Origin: Thermoplasmatota archaeon
GTDB lineage: Archaea > Thermoplasmatota > Penumbrarchaeia > JASLWR01
Assembly: GCA_030740765.1 (NCBI GenBank)
Contig: JASLWR010000008.1
Coordinates: 1 to 64,000, forward strand
DNA length: 64,000 bases
Reading direction: 5' to 3'
Shown here: positions 10,327 to 19,332 of the stretch, one piece after another
Layout: each line of letters opens with the position of its first letter
How positions within the stretch are numbered: position 1 is the first letter of the stretch
Translations under genes and position numbers: made by a program
Notes under the pieces: generated by a model
Told to the model about the DNA's origin: nothing
The model's database searches: none
The model's input: the letters and a program-made list of their open reading frames with translations, nothing else

Positions 10327-10590
10327 AGTAATGAGGATCTTATGACATTTCTTGACAAGACGGAGGCTACTGGCCCGTCTTGAAAGTTTGACATGCCAAC
10401 AGGTGTGTCTTCACTTGACAAGTCACCACTTGTCCAGTGTGGCACGCCCGCAGGCATACAGGCCCGCGATTCTGCTCACATTGTCAAGCTGCAAACCTCG
10501 ATGTGTCTGCGACCCATCTATCCCTTTCGAGGCCTTACTCGAAAGGCTTCGACATTTTTATCGAACTTTGCACCTATGACAATATATAGC
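10327..10590 (-). repeat. Hairpin-dense intergenic element (copy A), possible structured RNA
   Basis: Perfect inverted repeats: 10356-10382 (CAAGACGG/CCGTCTTG), 10412-10439 (CACT-T-GACAAGT/ACTTGTC-C-AGTG), 10523-10546 (CCTTTCGAG/CTCGAAAGG), 10548-10565 (TTCGA/TCGAA). The reverse complement of the 10530-10590 end matches 52640-52700. Confidence 0.6.
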
Positions 10591-10697
10591 GGCTGTATCA
10601 TAACGCCTATGTATTCCCTAATGGGGATTGTAAAAACACAGAGCCCCTAATTTCAAAGTTAATGGTTATCATTGAACTTTATTCAGAGGATATAATC

Positions 10698-12881
10698 ATG
10701 GATTACTCGCTCACTTCATTTGACATAGCGGTACTTGAAAAAGAATTTCAGGTACTCAAAGGAGCCTACTTCGACAAGGCTTTCATGCTTGAAACGGGAG
10801 AGATAGTGATCCGGTTCACGGTTAAGAAGGACAACGTTGATTCTTCTTTTCACAGGGTATTGCCGGAATTGTCACTACAGATCGCGAAGGAGGCCCGATC
10901 ATCTAGCAAAGAGACCGAAGAAAGTGGATCAACAGAGCTTATCCTGGATGAGAATTGTAAAGAGATAAAACTTGAAGGAGAGAGAAGCAGCGGTGGCAAT
11001 TATTACAAGGTGAACCTGTTTATCGGACCAGGAAGACTTCTCTTTTGTACGCATAAGAGTTTCATTTATCCGATGATACCACATTCGTTTGCCATGTTAC
11101 TCCGAAAATATCTGAGAAACAGACGACTCCTGAGGATTTACCAGCATCGTTTCGACAGGGTCTTAACAATCGAATTCGGTCACGTTGACGATCACCACAA
11201 GCTCATACTGGAGATGTTCAAGGAGGGTAATGTGATACTGGTAAAGGATGAAGGGATAATTCAACCGCTTTTCTCCCGCTCATACAGCGCAAGAACGATT
11301 CGAGCCAGGCATGATTATTTATTTCCTCCCGAAAGATACAATCCAAAGGGAAAGGAACCATCCCGGTTCATAGATGTAATGGAGACCACCGAACTGGACG
11401 CGGTCAGGTGTCTTGCCATGGAGCTGAACCTCGGTGGTGCCATGGCGGAAGAAGTGCTGAAAAGATCGGTGATTGACAAGAACAGAACCGTAAAAAGTCT
11501 ATCCCAGGAGGAAATGAAAAGTATCGCTGACATTATCCATAAATTACTTGAGGAAACCCTTCAGGCCGGCGACAGCTTCGCTTACAAAAAAGCGGGGGAG
11601 ATCCGAAAGATAAGCCGCTTCCCGCTTGAAGGGATCGCCGGTGATAAGGAATGGGAACTTGAGAAATTTCCATCACTCAATGGGATACTGGAAAAGATCG
11701 CTCTATCTAAAGGCGATTACGAAGAGGCTGAGGTCGATGGGGCGGATGGAATCGACGGCAGCACGCACGATCCAAAGGTAGCGAAAGTTCTTAGAAAGAT
11801 AACGCAGCAGGAAAAAGGTATAAAAAAGTTCGAGGCGGAAATTGAGAGGAACAGCGAACTGGCAGACCTGGTTTACCTGAACTACCAGCGATTGGAGGGA
11901 ATAATTAAAGCACTCCGTGAGGCACAGATGAAATTCGGGTGGAAAGAGGTCCGAAAACGTATAAAAAATATTCCGGACATCAGCTCCATAGATCAGTCCA
12001 CATGGAGAGCGGGTGTGCTGTTGCCGCATAGTGACGGGGTCAAAAGAGAGGTCTCTATCGAAGTGAAAAAGGACGTGAATGAGAATGCGGCGGCGTATTT
12101 CGAGAAGGCTAAAAAGAGCAGGGCGAAGATGAAGGGGGCGAAGCTGGCTCTCGAAACATCATACGTCGAGCTTGAAAAAGCCAAGAAAAAGGCGGAAAAA
12201 AGGGTGGCGGAAACCGAGAAAATTTCGCAGGTCAAGAAAAGTACCAAGAAGAACTGGTTCGAATCATACCGCTGGTTCATCTCGTCGGACAGTAACGTTG
12301 TAATTGGCGGCAAGGACGCGAAAACGAACGAAAAGATAGTGAAAAAATACCTTGACAAAGGTGCCCGATACATACATACCGACGTTCACGGCTCGCCCTC
12401 TGTGGTGGTGCTGCCCCACAGTGACGGGGAGGAGATATCGGGGCGGACCCTTAAGGAAGGCGGGATCTTCTCCGCTTGCTTTTCACGGAGCTGGGCCCGA
12501 CAGGTAGGCTCGCAGACGGCATACTGGGTAAACCCGGACCAGGTATCGAAATCGCCACAGAGCGGAGAGTTCCTACCAAAAGGATCATTCATCGTCCGTG
12601 GGAAAAGAAACTGGATGGCAAAGCTCGAGATGAGGATAGCTGTGGGGCGGGTCCGGATCGATGGGGATGAAAAGTACATGAGCGGACCCATTAGCGCTCT
12701 TGAAGTTCATTCCGACGAGTATGTGATAATCGTTCCGGGGGAGATCGAGAAAAATACTCTTGCCAAACGCCTCTCAAAAATCTTTAACGAATCCACGGAT
12801 CTGTTCTTGAGCATGCTGCCACCGGGAGGCGGGCAGATCACCGGCTCGTACGGGATCGACGAATCGCTGATAAAAGATTGA
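10698..12881 (+). CDS. rqcH: NFACT family protein (archaeal Rqc2/RqcH-like)
   Basis: Translation from internal ATG: MDYSLTSFDIAVLEKEFQVLKGAYFDKAF; central coiled coil; C-terminal NFACT-R region KNWFESYRWFISSDSNVVIGGKDAKTNEKIVKKYLDKGARYIHTDVHGSPSVVV. Confidence 0.9.
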   Translation: MDYSLTSFDIAVLEKEFQVLKGAYFDKAFMLETGEIVIRFTVKKDNVDSSFHRVLPELSLQIAKEARSSSKETEESGSTELILDENCKEIKLEGERSSGGNYYKVNLFIGPGRLLFCTHKSFIYPMIPHSFAMLLRKYLRNRRLLRIYQHRFDRVLTIEFGHVDDHHKLILEMFKEGNVILVKDEGIIQPLFSRSYSARTIRARHDYLFPPERYNPKGKEPSRFIDVMETTELDAVRCLAMELNLGGAMAEEVLKRSVIDKNRTVKSLSQEEMKSIADIIHKLLEETLQAGDSFAYKKAGEIRKISRFPLEGIAGDKEWELEKFPSLNGILEKIALSKGDYEEAEVDGADGIDGSTHDPKVAKVLRKITQQEKGIKKFEAEIERNSELADLVYLNYQRLEGIIKALREAQMKFGWKEVRKRIKNIPDISSIDQSTWRAGVLLPHSDGVKREVSIEVKKDVNENAAAYFEKAKKSRAKMKGAKLALETSYVELEKAKKKAEKRVAETEKISQVKKSTKKNWFESYRWFISSDSNVVIGGKDAKTNEKIVKKYLDKGARYIHTDVHGSPSVVVLPHSDGEEISGRTLKEGGIFSACFSRSWARQVGSQTAYWVNPDQVSKSPQSGEFLPKGSFIVRGKRNWMAKLEMRIAVGRVRIDGDEKYMSGPISALEVHSDEYVIIVPGEIEKNTLAKRLSKIFNESTDLFLSMLPPGGGQITGSYGIDESLIKD

Positions 12882-12898
12882 ATATATCTCGATCTACA

Positions 12899-15568
12899 TT
12901 AGGAATAATTATCCATAACGTAATCCCTGCACCCGTCACACCAGTAACAGTTGTGTTCAGGATAGAATTTTGAAATCTGCCCGCAGCGGTTACAAAGCGG
13001 TGCAAGCGAAATTATTGGTATAGCTCGATTTACATTTCCAGAATAATTATCGGATACCGATTGCGATTGTTCAAATGCAACGGAAATCGGTATATTCCCA
13101 CTCTTCGGCGCATGATATGTGATATCGGAAAACCGGGACTGTGATCCGTTATTATTCATCCGGTTCAAATCATCCCTTTCCTCGTGAACATATTCTTCGC
13201 AGCCTCCGCACCACCACATACCATGCTTGTCGATGAAGAGAAGGGGAGAGCTGCATTTTCGGCATTTATAGGACTGAATGTGACCGCCAACGTCTGCCGT
13301 TTCTTCATAATTATCCGTGTCATCCCGCCCCATCCGGGAAAATACCACAAACAGTGTTACAATCACTGCTATAGTGATCACCACAACGATTGTACCCATC
13401 AGCCATCCCGACACACCGCTCTTACTCTCGGTTCCACCCTCGCCGCTTCCACCATCGTCCTTGCCGGTATCAGTTTGTCCCGAATCGTCGTCGGAATCAT
13501 CATCGCCAGTTCCGTCATCATCATCCAACTGGTCGTCATCGTCCCCGGCAGCATCATCGTCTTCATTACCATCATCCTCATAATCATTATCTACTACCCC
13601 GGATGCACCGGGGAGAGTAACATGGATAATCATGGTCTGGGTAATCGGGTCTACAATATTACCGTCCGTTATAGACAATAACACCGTGTAATTTCCACCT
13701 TTCTCATAAGTATGATTGGCGTATCTTCCATCAACAGTTCCCGTATTATCACCGAAATCCCAGCTGAACTTGATGGAATCACGGTCAGGATCCGACACCT
13801 GAGGTGCCGTGAAAAGCACGGTCAGGTTGTTTTCGCCCGGCTTTTCGGGGTCCGCATCCACTATACTGTAGAAAAAAATATCTTCCGGAACCGGCGGATC
13901 GTTAACGTTCTCCACAGTGATGGTTATGTTGGAATAATCCCGGGCCATACCGTCGTCCACCCAGAATGCAATTTCATAGGTACCAATTAAATTTTCGCGA
14001 CTGGGGTGAAAAAAGAAATCACCGGTGATCTCATCCAGGGAAAAATCGACACCACTTGAAATATCCTTTATCGTCATACTGATGTTGGTATGGAACGTCA
14101 GAACATCAAGGGGATCGAGATCGGTGGCGGAAAGTGTAAGATTGAGATAATCATACTGGAAAACGGTTTTATCGCTTAAAGTAAGCAGTACGGGATCATC
14201 ATTTATTTTGGTAACGATAACTCTTATTTTTTCTAGATCGGAGTATTTCGTACCGTCCTTGATCTTGATACCCACATATTCCACGCCGTACCAGTTCGCC
14301 GGGGAAGATAATTCCAGAATATCACCGGGCAAAATATTTGCCTGAACGTGCTCGGTAGGTTCCAGGTGATAGGTGAGGTCCACGTTGCTGTCGTCAACAT
14401 CATGGGCGTAATCGTCGAGGTCGAGACTGCTATCAGTTCCTCCTTCCCCAAAAGTGACATCAGGAAGGTCATTGAAGTATGGGGGGTCGTTCACCGGGGT
14501 TACCGTTACCCGAATGTCCTTCGCTGCGGCCTTTACACCGTTAGAGGCACTGAAGCTAACCGTTGTGTTGCCGTACCAGTTCTTTTGAGGTATGAAGGTG
14601 ACCAAACCATTGTCATCCATGGTCACGTTCATAAGCTCGGTAGTTTCCACTGTATACGATAGGTTACCATCACCGGAAAAGATTTCTTGGAGGTCGATAC
14701 TGTCGGAATCCACGCCGTCCTCCCTCATTGTAAAATCGAAACTTTCGCGGTTCACGGACGGACCGTGAACAAATGTTGTGGACGACAGCTCATAGACGGT
14801 TTTCAATTCCCCGTTAACGTAAGATTCCATCTTCGCATACCATCCCATTGCATCGTCGAAATACTGGAGGGAATAGCTGTTCAGATCACTCTGGGTTCGC
14901 AGTTTCATGATGGAAAAGTTCCCCGCAGGGACCGTTACCGTGTCTCCCGAGATGCAGGTGTAACTGCTGTTGTAGGAATGATCGCCGTCGCTGTAATGAG
15001 GATTTCCACCTACTAAACCGGAATTCCGATAATAATAGCTCTGGGACGCGTTCCATGATTCTTCAGGGAGGATGGGATAATCCATCTGGTCATTTGGAGG
15101 TTTATAATAGGAATAATAGTTCAGATGATAGTTGGGTCCGATACTGGTAGCGGAGGTTTCCACTGCGGCCTTGTCGGACGATCGGTAATAATTGGTGGAA
15201 TTGTAATAATAATAACCGTCCGATACGGGGAAAATCCCGATCCAGGAGCTCTGGCTGCGTCCGGCCACTCCGTAAACATTATAGGTCCCCTGAGGCGTTG
15301 TCACGGTTGTGAGGTTCATGACCTCGTAGCTGGCCCAGTACGAATAAGAACTGTAGAGGGATTCGTCGTAAAGCGTCTGTGTGTAATTAAATCGGTCGCC
15401 GATGGACCATACCGGGTATGACGATCTGTCGCGACCAAAAGCTCTCAGAGTATGTTTCCCGGATAACTCAATAGAAGAATGATTTGTAGAATTACCCACT
15501 TGGAGCTGAAATAATAGTGACGAAGTGGCCAACAACAATAAGGTAAACAATACCAATGTTCTACGCAT
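12899..15568 (-). CDS. Surface protein with Ig/cadherin-like and PKD-like domains, Asp-rich linker, TM and cytoplasmic zinc ribbons
   Basis: Signal peptide; VTPVNDPPYF / ITVENVNDPP repeats; PKD-like KFSWDFGDNTGTVDGRYANHTYEKGGNYTVLLSITDG; poly-Asp stretch; TM; CRKCSS..WWCGGC and CNRCGQ..YWCDGC. Confidence 0.8.
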   Translation of the reverse strand: MRRTLVLFTLLLLATSSLLFQLQVGNSTNHSSIELSGKHTLRAFGRDRSSYPVWSIGDRFNYTQTLYDESLYSSYSYWASYEVMNLTTVTTPQGTYNVYGVAGRSQSSWIGIFPVSDGYYYYNSTNYYRSSDKAAVETSATSIGPNYHLNYYSYYKPPNDQMDYPILPEESWNASQSYYYRNSGLVGGNPHYSDGDHSYNSSYTCISGDTVTVPAGNFSIMKLRTQSDLNSYSLQYFDDAMGWYAKMESYVNGELKTVYELSSTTFVHGPSVNRESFDFTMREDGVDSDSIDLQEIFSGDGNLSYTVETTELMNVTMDDNGLVTFIPQKNWYGNTTVSFSASNGVKAAAKDIRVTVTPVNDPPYFNDLPDVTFGEGGTDSSLDLDDYAHDVDDSNVDLTYHLEPTEHVQANILPGDILELSSPANWYGVEYVGIKIKDGTKYSDLEKIRVIVTKINDDPVLLTLSDKTVFQYDYLNLTLSATDLDPLDVLTFHTNISMTIKDISSGVDFSLDEITGDFFFHPSRENLIGTYEIAFWVDDGMARDYSNITITVENVNDPPVPEDIFFYSIVDADPEKPGENNLTVLFTAPQVSDPDRDSIKFSWDFGDNTGTVDGRYANHTYEKGGNYTVLLSITDGNIVDPITQTMIIHVTLPGASGVVDNDYEDDGNEDDDAAGDDDDQLDDDDGTGDDDSDDDSGQTDTGKDDGGSGEGGTESKSGVSGWLMGTIVVVITIAVIVTLFVVFSRMGRDDTDNYEETADVGGHIQSYKCRKCSSPLLFIDKHGMWWCGGCEEYVHEERDDLNRMNNNGSQSRFSDITYHAPKSGNIPISVAFEQSQSVSDNYSGNVNRAIPIISLAPLCNRCGQISKFYPEHNCYWCDGCRDYVMDNYS

Positions 15569-15698
15569 ATAGTTTCCACCGTGTATGATAAGCTAAAGGA
15601 ACTATATTGAATAGTATCTGGAATTAAATATTTTACCTAAGATTAAAACGTATCCCTGAAAACACCCACAGACCATGCACCACTTTCCGTTCCTACAA

Positions 15699-16862
15699 TC
15701 AAGCTTTAATGACACACACCATCTTGAATCTATCGGGACCCACGAGTACTTTCATGAATTTTGGGAACTGATCATCCAATGCTCGGTCTCCGGTGTAAAT
15801 TATCATATTTTCTATTTCGTCGAGCTTTCCTCGTGTGGAAATTACCCTGATATTGTGGATACCCACTGTTTCCAGAACCTCTGCTGAGAACTGCTGGTTC
15901 CCGCGGCCCAGGAGAAATCCCTGCCTCCCGATGGGAGTGAGAATAATTTTTCCTGTACTGCCATCCAGCATATCAAGCATCTGTTCGTCCCACACGTCCT
16001 TCCCGATCATTTCTCGTCCCATTACCGCATCGACACCCAGCAGCGAGCCATTGATCCCTAATCTCTTTTTAACTGCAAACACGGTGGTGCCGGCTCCCAG
16101 AAAATAGATATTTTCGTTATCCGCTTCTATGTCGTGAGCAATTTCCTCGGCGATTCCTTCCTTTTCCATTTCCTCATCTACGATCCCCGCCGATTTGGAG
16201 TGCTGCACCATTCCCTTTAGTACAGGGACCGATGCGTAACCATGCAGTTTGGCAGTCAAAATCCCTCGACGATAATTATCTTCGTCGATATCCATTATCT
16301 CTCGGTCCTCCAAGTCTGTCTTACCCGCGACATAAGCCGCAAGTATCTCACCTGCCGCTTCGGGAGATAGCGCGAAAACGGAGGAATGCATCTTGACCCC
16401 CGCCGGAACGCCAAGCAGCAGCGGTTTTGGGTCCACACCTGAATTTTCAATACCGGAAAGCAGGTCTCTTGCAGTGCCGTCACCGCCAGCAAAACACAGA
16501 AGCTCAGCACCCTCTTCGGTCATCTTCAATACCGCATTCAAGGTATCCGCAGCAGTGGTCGGCAGACCGCCCGAATCATAACAATGAGAGAGGCGGATAT
16601 TTTCAATTGATGCCAACATCGACTCTACCTTTTCAGAGCCCATTGAACTGTTGCATATGAAAAAAGTGATCATCCCTCCTGATTCAAAATGACTCCGAAA
16701 CGAGCGAATACACTGCCCCATGCAATAATAAGAAACTGGTTCGCCTCCCCTTCTCAGCGCTTCTGTGTACGTTGGTTCCCCGTCGGTACCCTTGAGGCCC
16801 ACTCTTCCGCCCATGCCCGCTATGGGATTTATTATCAATCCGATCTTTAGCATGTCCGTCAC
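15699..16862 (-). CDS. ATP-NAD/AcoX kinase-like protein (NAD kinase superfamily)
   Basis: KIGLIINPIAGMGGRVGLKGTDG and LLCFAGGDGTARDL motifs; LLGVPAGVKMHSSVFA. Confidence 0.8.
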   Translation of the reverse strand: MTDMLKIGLIINPIAGMGGRVGLKGTDGEPTYTEALRRGGEPVSYYCMGQCIRSFRSHFESGGMITFFICNSSMGSEKVESMLASIENIRLSHCYDSGGLPTTAADTLNAVLKMTEEGAELLCFAGGDGTARDLLSGIENSGVDPKPLLLGVPAGVKMHSSVFALSPEAAGEILAAYVAGKTDLEDREIMDIDEDNYRRGILTAKLHGYASVPVLKGMVQHSKSAGIVDEEMEKEGIAEEIAHDIEADNENIYFLGAGTTVFAVKKRLGINGSLLGVDAVMGREMIGKDVWDEQMLDMLDGSTGKIILTPIGRQGFLLGRGNQQFSAEVLETVGIHNIRVISTRGKLDEIENMIIYTGDRALDDQFPKFMKVLVGPDRFKMVCVIKA

Positions 16863-16892
16863 CGCATTTATTTAGAGCAAACTGCGGAAGAA

Positions 16893-17399
16893 CTATGAAA
16901 TGTAGCGATAGTGTTTTCCGTCCTTTGAAAATATCAAATTATCCTGAATCATTCTATCAATATATTCATCTACTTTCTCGGAACTGCGATCGGCCTCAGC
17001 GAGAGCCTTTATGACATCGTCCGCTGTGAAGTGCCCCAGTTCTTCCGTCAAGAGACGCATGACTGCTTCCATGGTTCTTTTTTCACCGGTAAATTCACCC
17101 AACCGGTATCCCACGTACTGGTAAGAGGTGTCGAAAGCGGATGGTACTTTTTTTTCAAGGTCCCTGAACCGCTTGTCGGTCATTTCCGCAATGAACTCAT
17201 CAGTTTTCCCAGCAAGCTCAGAATTTAATCGACCTACGATTTCCGCAGCTTCGCTAACATTGTCCGTTTGATAGAACTTTTTGAGACCCGTTATTTTGAA
17301 ACGGTTGGAACAATAACTGCACCGTGCTGACTTTACGGTAGCGAGAACGCTTTTTGCTCTGGAACAACGGGGACAACGCAATACCTGATACCTGGTCAT
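16893..17399 (-). CDS. Zinc-ribbon plus winged-helix-like hypothetical protein
   Basis: MTRYQVLRCPRCSRAKSV...ARCSYCSNRFKI, then an alpha-helical region and a C-terminal wHTH-like region (HFTADDVIKALAEADRSSEKVDEYIDRMIQDNLIFSKDGKHYRYI). Confidence 0.6.
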   Translation of the reverse strand: MTRYQVLRCPRCSRAKSVLATVKSARCSYCSNRFKITGLKKFYQTDNVSEAAEIVGRLNSELAGKTDEFIAEMTDKRFRDLEKKVPSAFDTSYQYVGYRLGEFTGEKRTMEAVMRLLTEELGHFTADDVIKALAEADRSSEKVDEYIDRMIQDNLIFSKDGKHYRYIS

Positions 17400-17441
17400 G
17401 CCCTTCACCGAAGTTTATCCGTTATGAAAAATTCTGCGAGA

Positions 17442-18350
17442 TCACCAACCCCGGTACTGGAGCCTTTCCTCTTCGGGTATATCCCCTGCCTGTTGCCCCT
17501 TCATTGCCGCTCCAAGACCTTTGGAAACTTTGGCGAGTATCTGGGGATCATCAAAATGAGTTGTAGCTTCCACGATGGCGTTTGCGAGAAGAGCGGGATC
17601 CCCGGATTTGAATATGCCGCTGCCCACAAATATCCCGTCGCAACCGAGCTGCATCATTAGTGAAGCGTCGGCGGGTGTGGCGATACCGCCTGCTGCAAAG
17701 TTAACTACGGGTAGTCGGCCCATCTTCTTAACTTCATGCAAAACGTCCAACGGCGCGTTAATTTCACTTGCGTAATCTTTCATGCCCTCATCTCCCAGGT
17801 CCTTGAGATGAGCGATCTCACGGTTCAAGGTCTTCATGTGCCTTACAGCCTCCACCACATCGCCAGTACCCGCCTCGCCCTTGGTACGGATCATGGCCGC
17901 ACCCTCGCCGATCCTTCGGCAGGCTTCACCGAGATTTCTGCACCCGCAAACGAAAGGTATTATGAAATCTTTCTTGTAAACGTGATCGAAGGGGTCTGCA
18001 GGTGTCAACACCTCGCTCTCGTCCACCATGTCCACTCCCAGGGTCGATAGAATCTGGGCCTCGGCAAAGTGACCGATCCTGCATTTGGCCATGACGGGAA
18101 TGGTCACGGTTTCTATTATCTTCACGATCATCTGAGGGTCCGCCATTCTAGCGACACCGCCCTCCGCTCTTATATCGGCAGGAACTCTTTCAAGGGCCAT
18201 TACGGCAACAGCTCCCGCTTCCTCGGCGATCCGAGCCTGTTCGTCGTTGGTCACGTCCATTACCACCCCGCCCTTCTGCATCTTTGCAAATCCTCTTTTT
18301 AAAAGTTCCGTACCGAATCTCAATTTCTTCAGATCTAATTCAAATACCAT
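17442..18350 (-). CDS. pdxS: Pyridoxal 5'-phosphate synthase lyase subunit PdxS
   Basis: [53 protein letters not shown] and [40 protein letters not shown]. Confidence 0.97.
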   Translation of the reverse strand: MVFELDLKKLRFGTELLKRGFAKMQKGGVVMDVTNDEQARIAEEAGAVAVMALERVPADIRAEGGVARMADPQMIVKIIETVTIPVMAKCRIGHFAEAQILSTLGVDMVDESEVLTPADPFDHVYKKDFIIPFVCGCRNLGEACRRIGEGAAMIRTKGEAGTGDVVEAVRHMKTLNREIAHLKDLGDEGMKDYASEINAPLDVLHEVKKMGRLPVVNFAAGGIATPADASLMMQLGCDGIFVGSGIFKSGDPALLANAIVEATTHFDDPQILAKVSKGLGAAMKGQQAGDIPEEERLQYRGW

Positions 18351-18483
18351 ACGTGCACCACTCCTGTGTAAAATAGAATGAATCCAGGTTTAAAGGCGGT
18401 TGTTCCCGCCTCACCGAGCACCTGAATGAACCGGCCATATATAACATTCACCAATGAATCATCAACTGATGCAATATCAAGGA

Positions 18484-19140
18484 TCAGTCTTTGCGGTTTC
18501 TGCCATCAAGAGGCCTATATAGATAATATGTCGCGCGACCCCTCCCCTCCTTTCCAATGAGGTTGCATTGAGATAAATAATCCAAATCTCTCCCCAAAGT
18601 GGGTTTCAGGATGTGGTCAAGGCTTCGCGCCACCTCGTTGCTGGTGATCTTCCGGTTCTTATTGGCCCAGAAATACTGTAAAACTTCGCTCAAACGTTTT
18701 TTTCTTTTAGAGGTTAGACCTTGAACCCGTTCAAAGGAAACCGTTGGGCCTTCCGGACTCATAACGATATAGAGACCTTCGAGATCGGCGGCCGAGCCCA
18801 CCTCCTTTCCAATAGCAAGCTTTTCAACAGGAGTAGACTCCCGAACGGTGAAAACCGGATGAAAACCGTCATGGGGAGCCAACATCACGTCCATGGCTTT
18901 CCTGGGAAGATCATGAATAACGCCGGTTTTGAGCTCCATATCCCCCAATCGGTTCTTCACGATGGAAATTACCGAAGAGATAGTTTCGGGATCTCCCTTG
19001 AACACTATTGCCACTTTCCCCTCACCCAGGAAATATCTTCCCACAAGAATGATCTTAGTTTCGCTCAACAGCGTACCCGCCGCATTCAGTGCATCCAGAA
19101 AGCTAGTGGATTCCAGTATCGCTATTGATTTCTTAGACAT
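18484..19140 (-). CDS. BMC-domain-like protein with C-terminal winged helix
   Basis: Residues ~5-80: SIAILESTSFLDALNAAGTLLSETKIILVGRYFLGEGKVAIVFKGDPETISSVISIVKNRLG aligns without gaps to the BMC (PF00936) pattern GxIExxxxxxAxxAADxMxKxAxVxLVGxxxxGxGxxxxxxxGDxxxVxxA. The C-terminus (RLSEVLQYFWANKNRKITSNEVARSLDHILKPTLGRDLDYLSQCNLIGKEGRGRATYYLY) is wHTH-like. Confidence 0.6.
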   Translation of the reverse strand: MSKKSIAILESTSFLDALNAAGTLLSETKIILVGRYFLGEGKVAIVFKGDPETISSVISIVKNRLGDMELKTGVIHDLPRKAMDVMLAPHDGFHPVFTVRESTPVEKLAIGKEVGSAADLEGLYIVMSPEGPTVSFERVQGLTSKRKKRLSEVLQYFWANKNRKITSNEVARSLDHILKPTLGRDLDYLSQCNLIGKEGRGRATYYLYRPLDGRNRKD

Positions 19141-19332
19141 GAATTCGCCTGTTATACCAAGTATTATTCCCCTTTGTTAACGACCTTATTCAAGTTCTAT
19201 ATTATGATTTTATCTATGTGCGCTTAAATTTCTGAAAATCATGATGTTACAAGCGAATATTTTTAGTAGATTGGCGGGAATTAACGTATACGAACTTTCG
19301 AAATTACGCACCCTATCCAGAGAGGTATGCAC

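Noticed and set aside
10352-10650. Two plus-strand ORFs (75 and 85 aa)
   Set aside because: Lie in the hairpin-dense intergenic element; no RBS or protein-like pattern.
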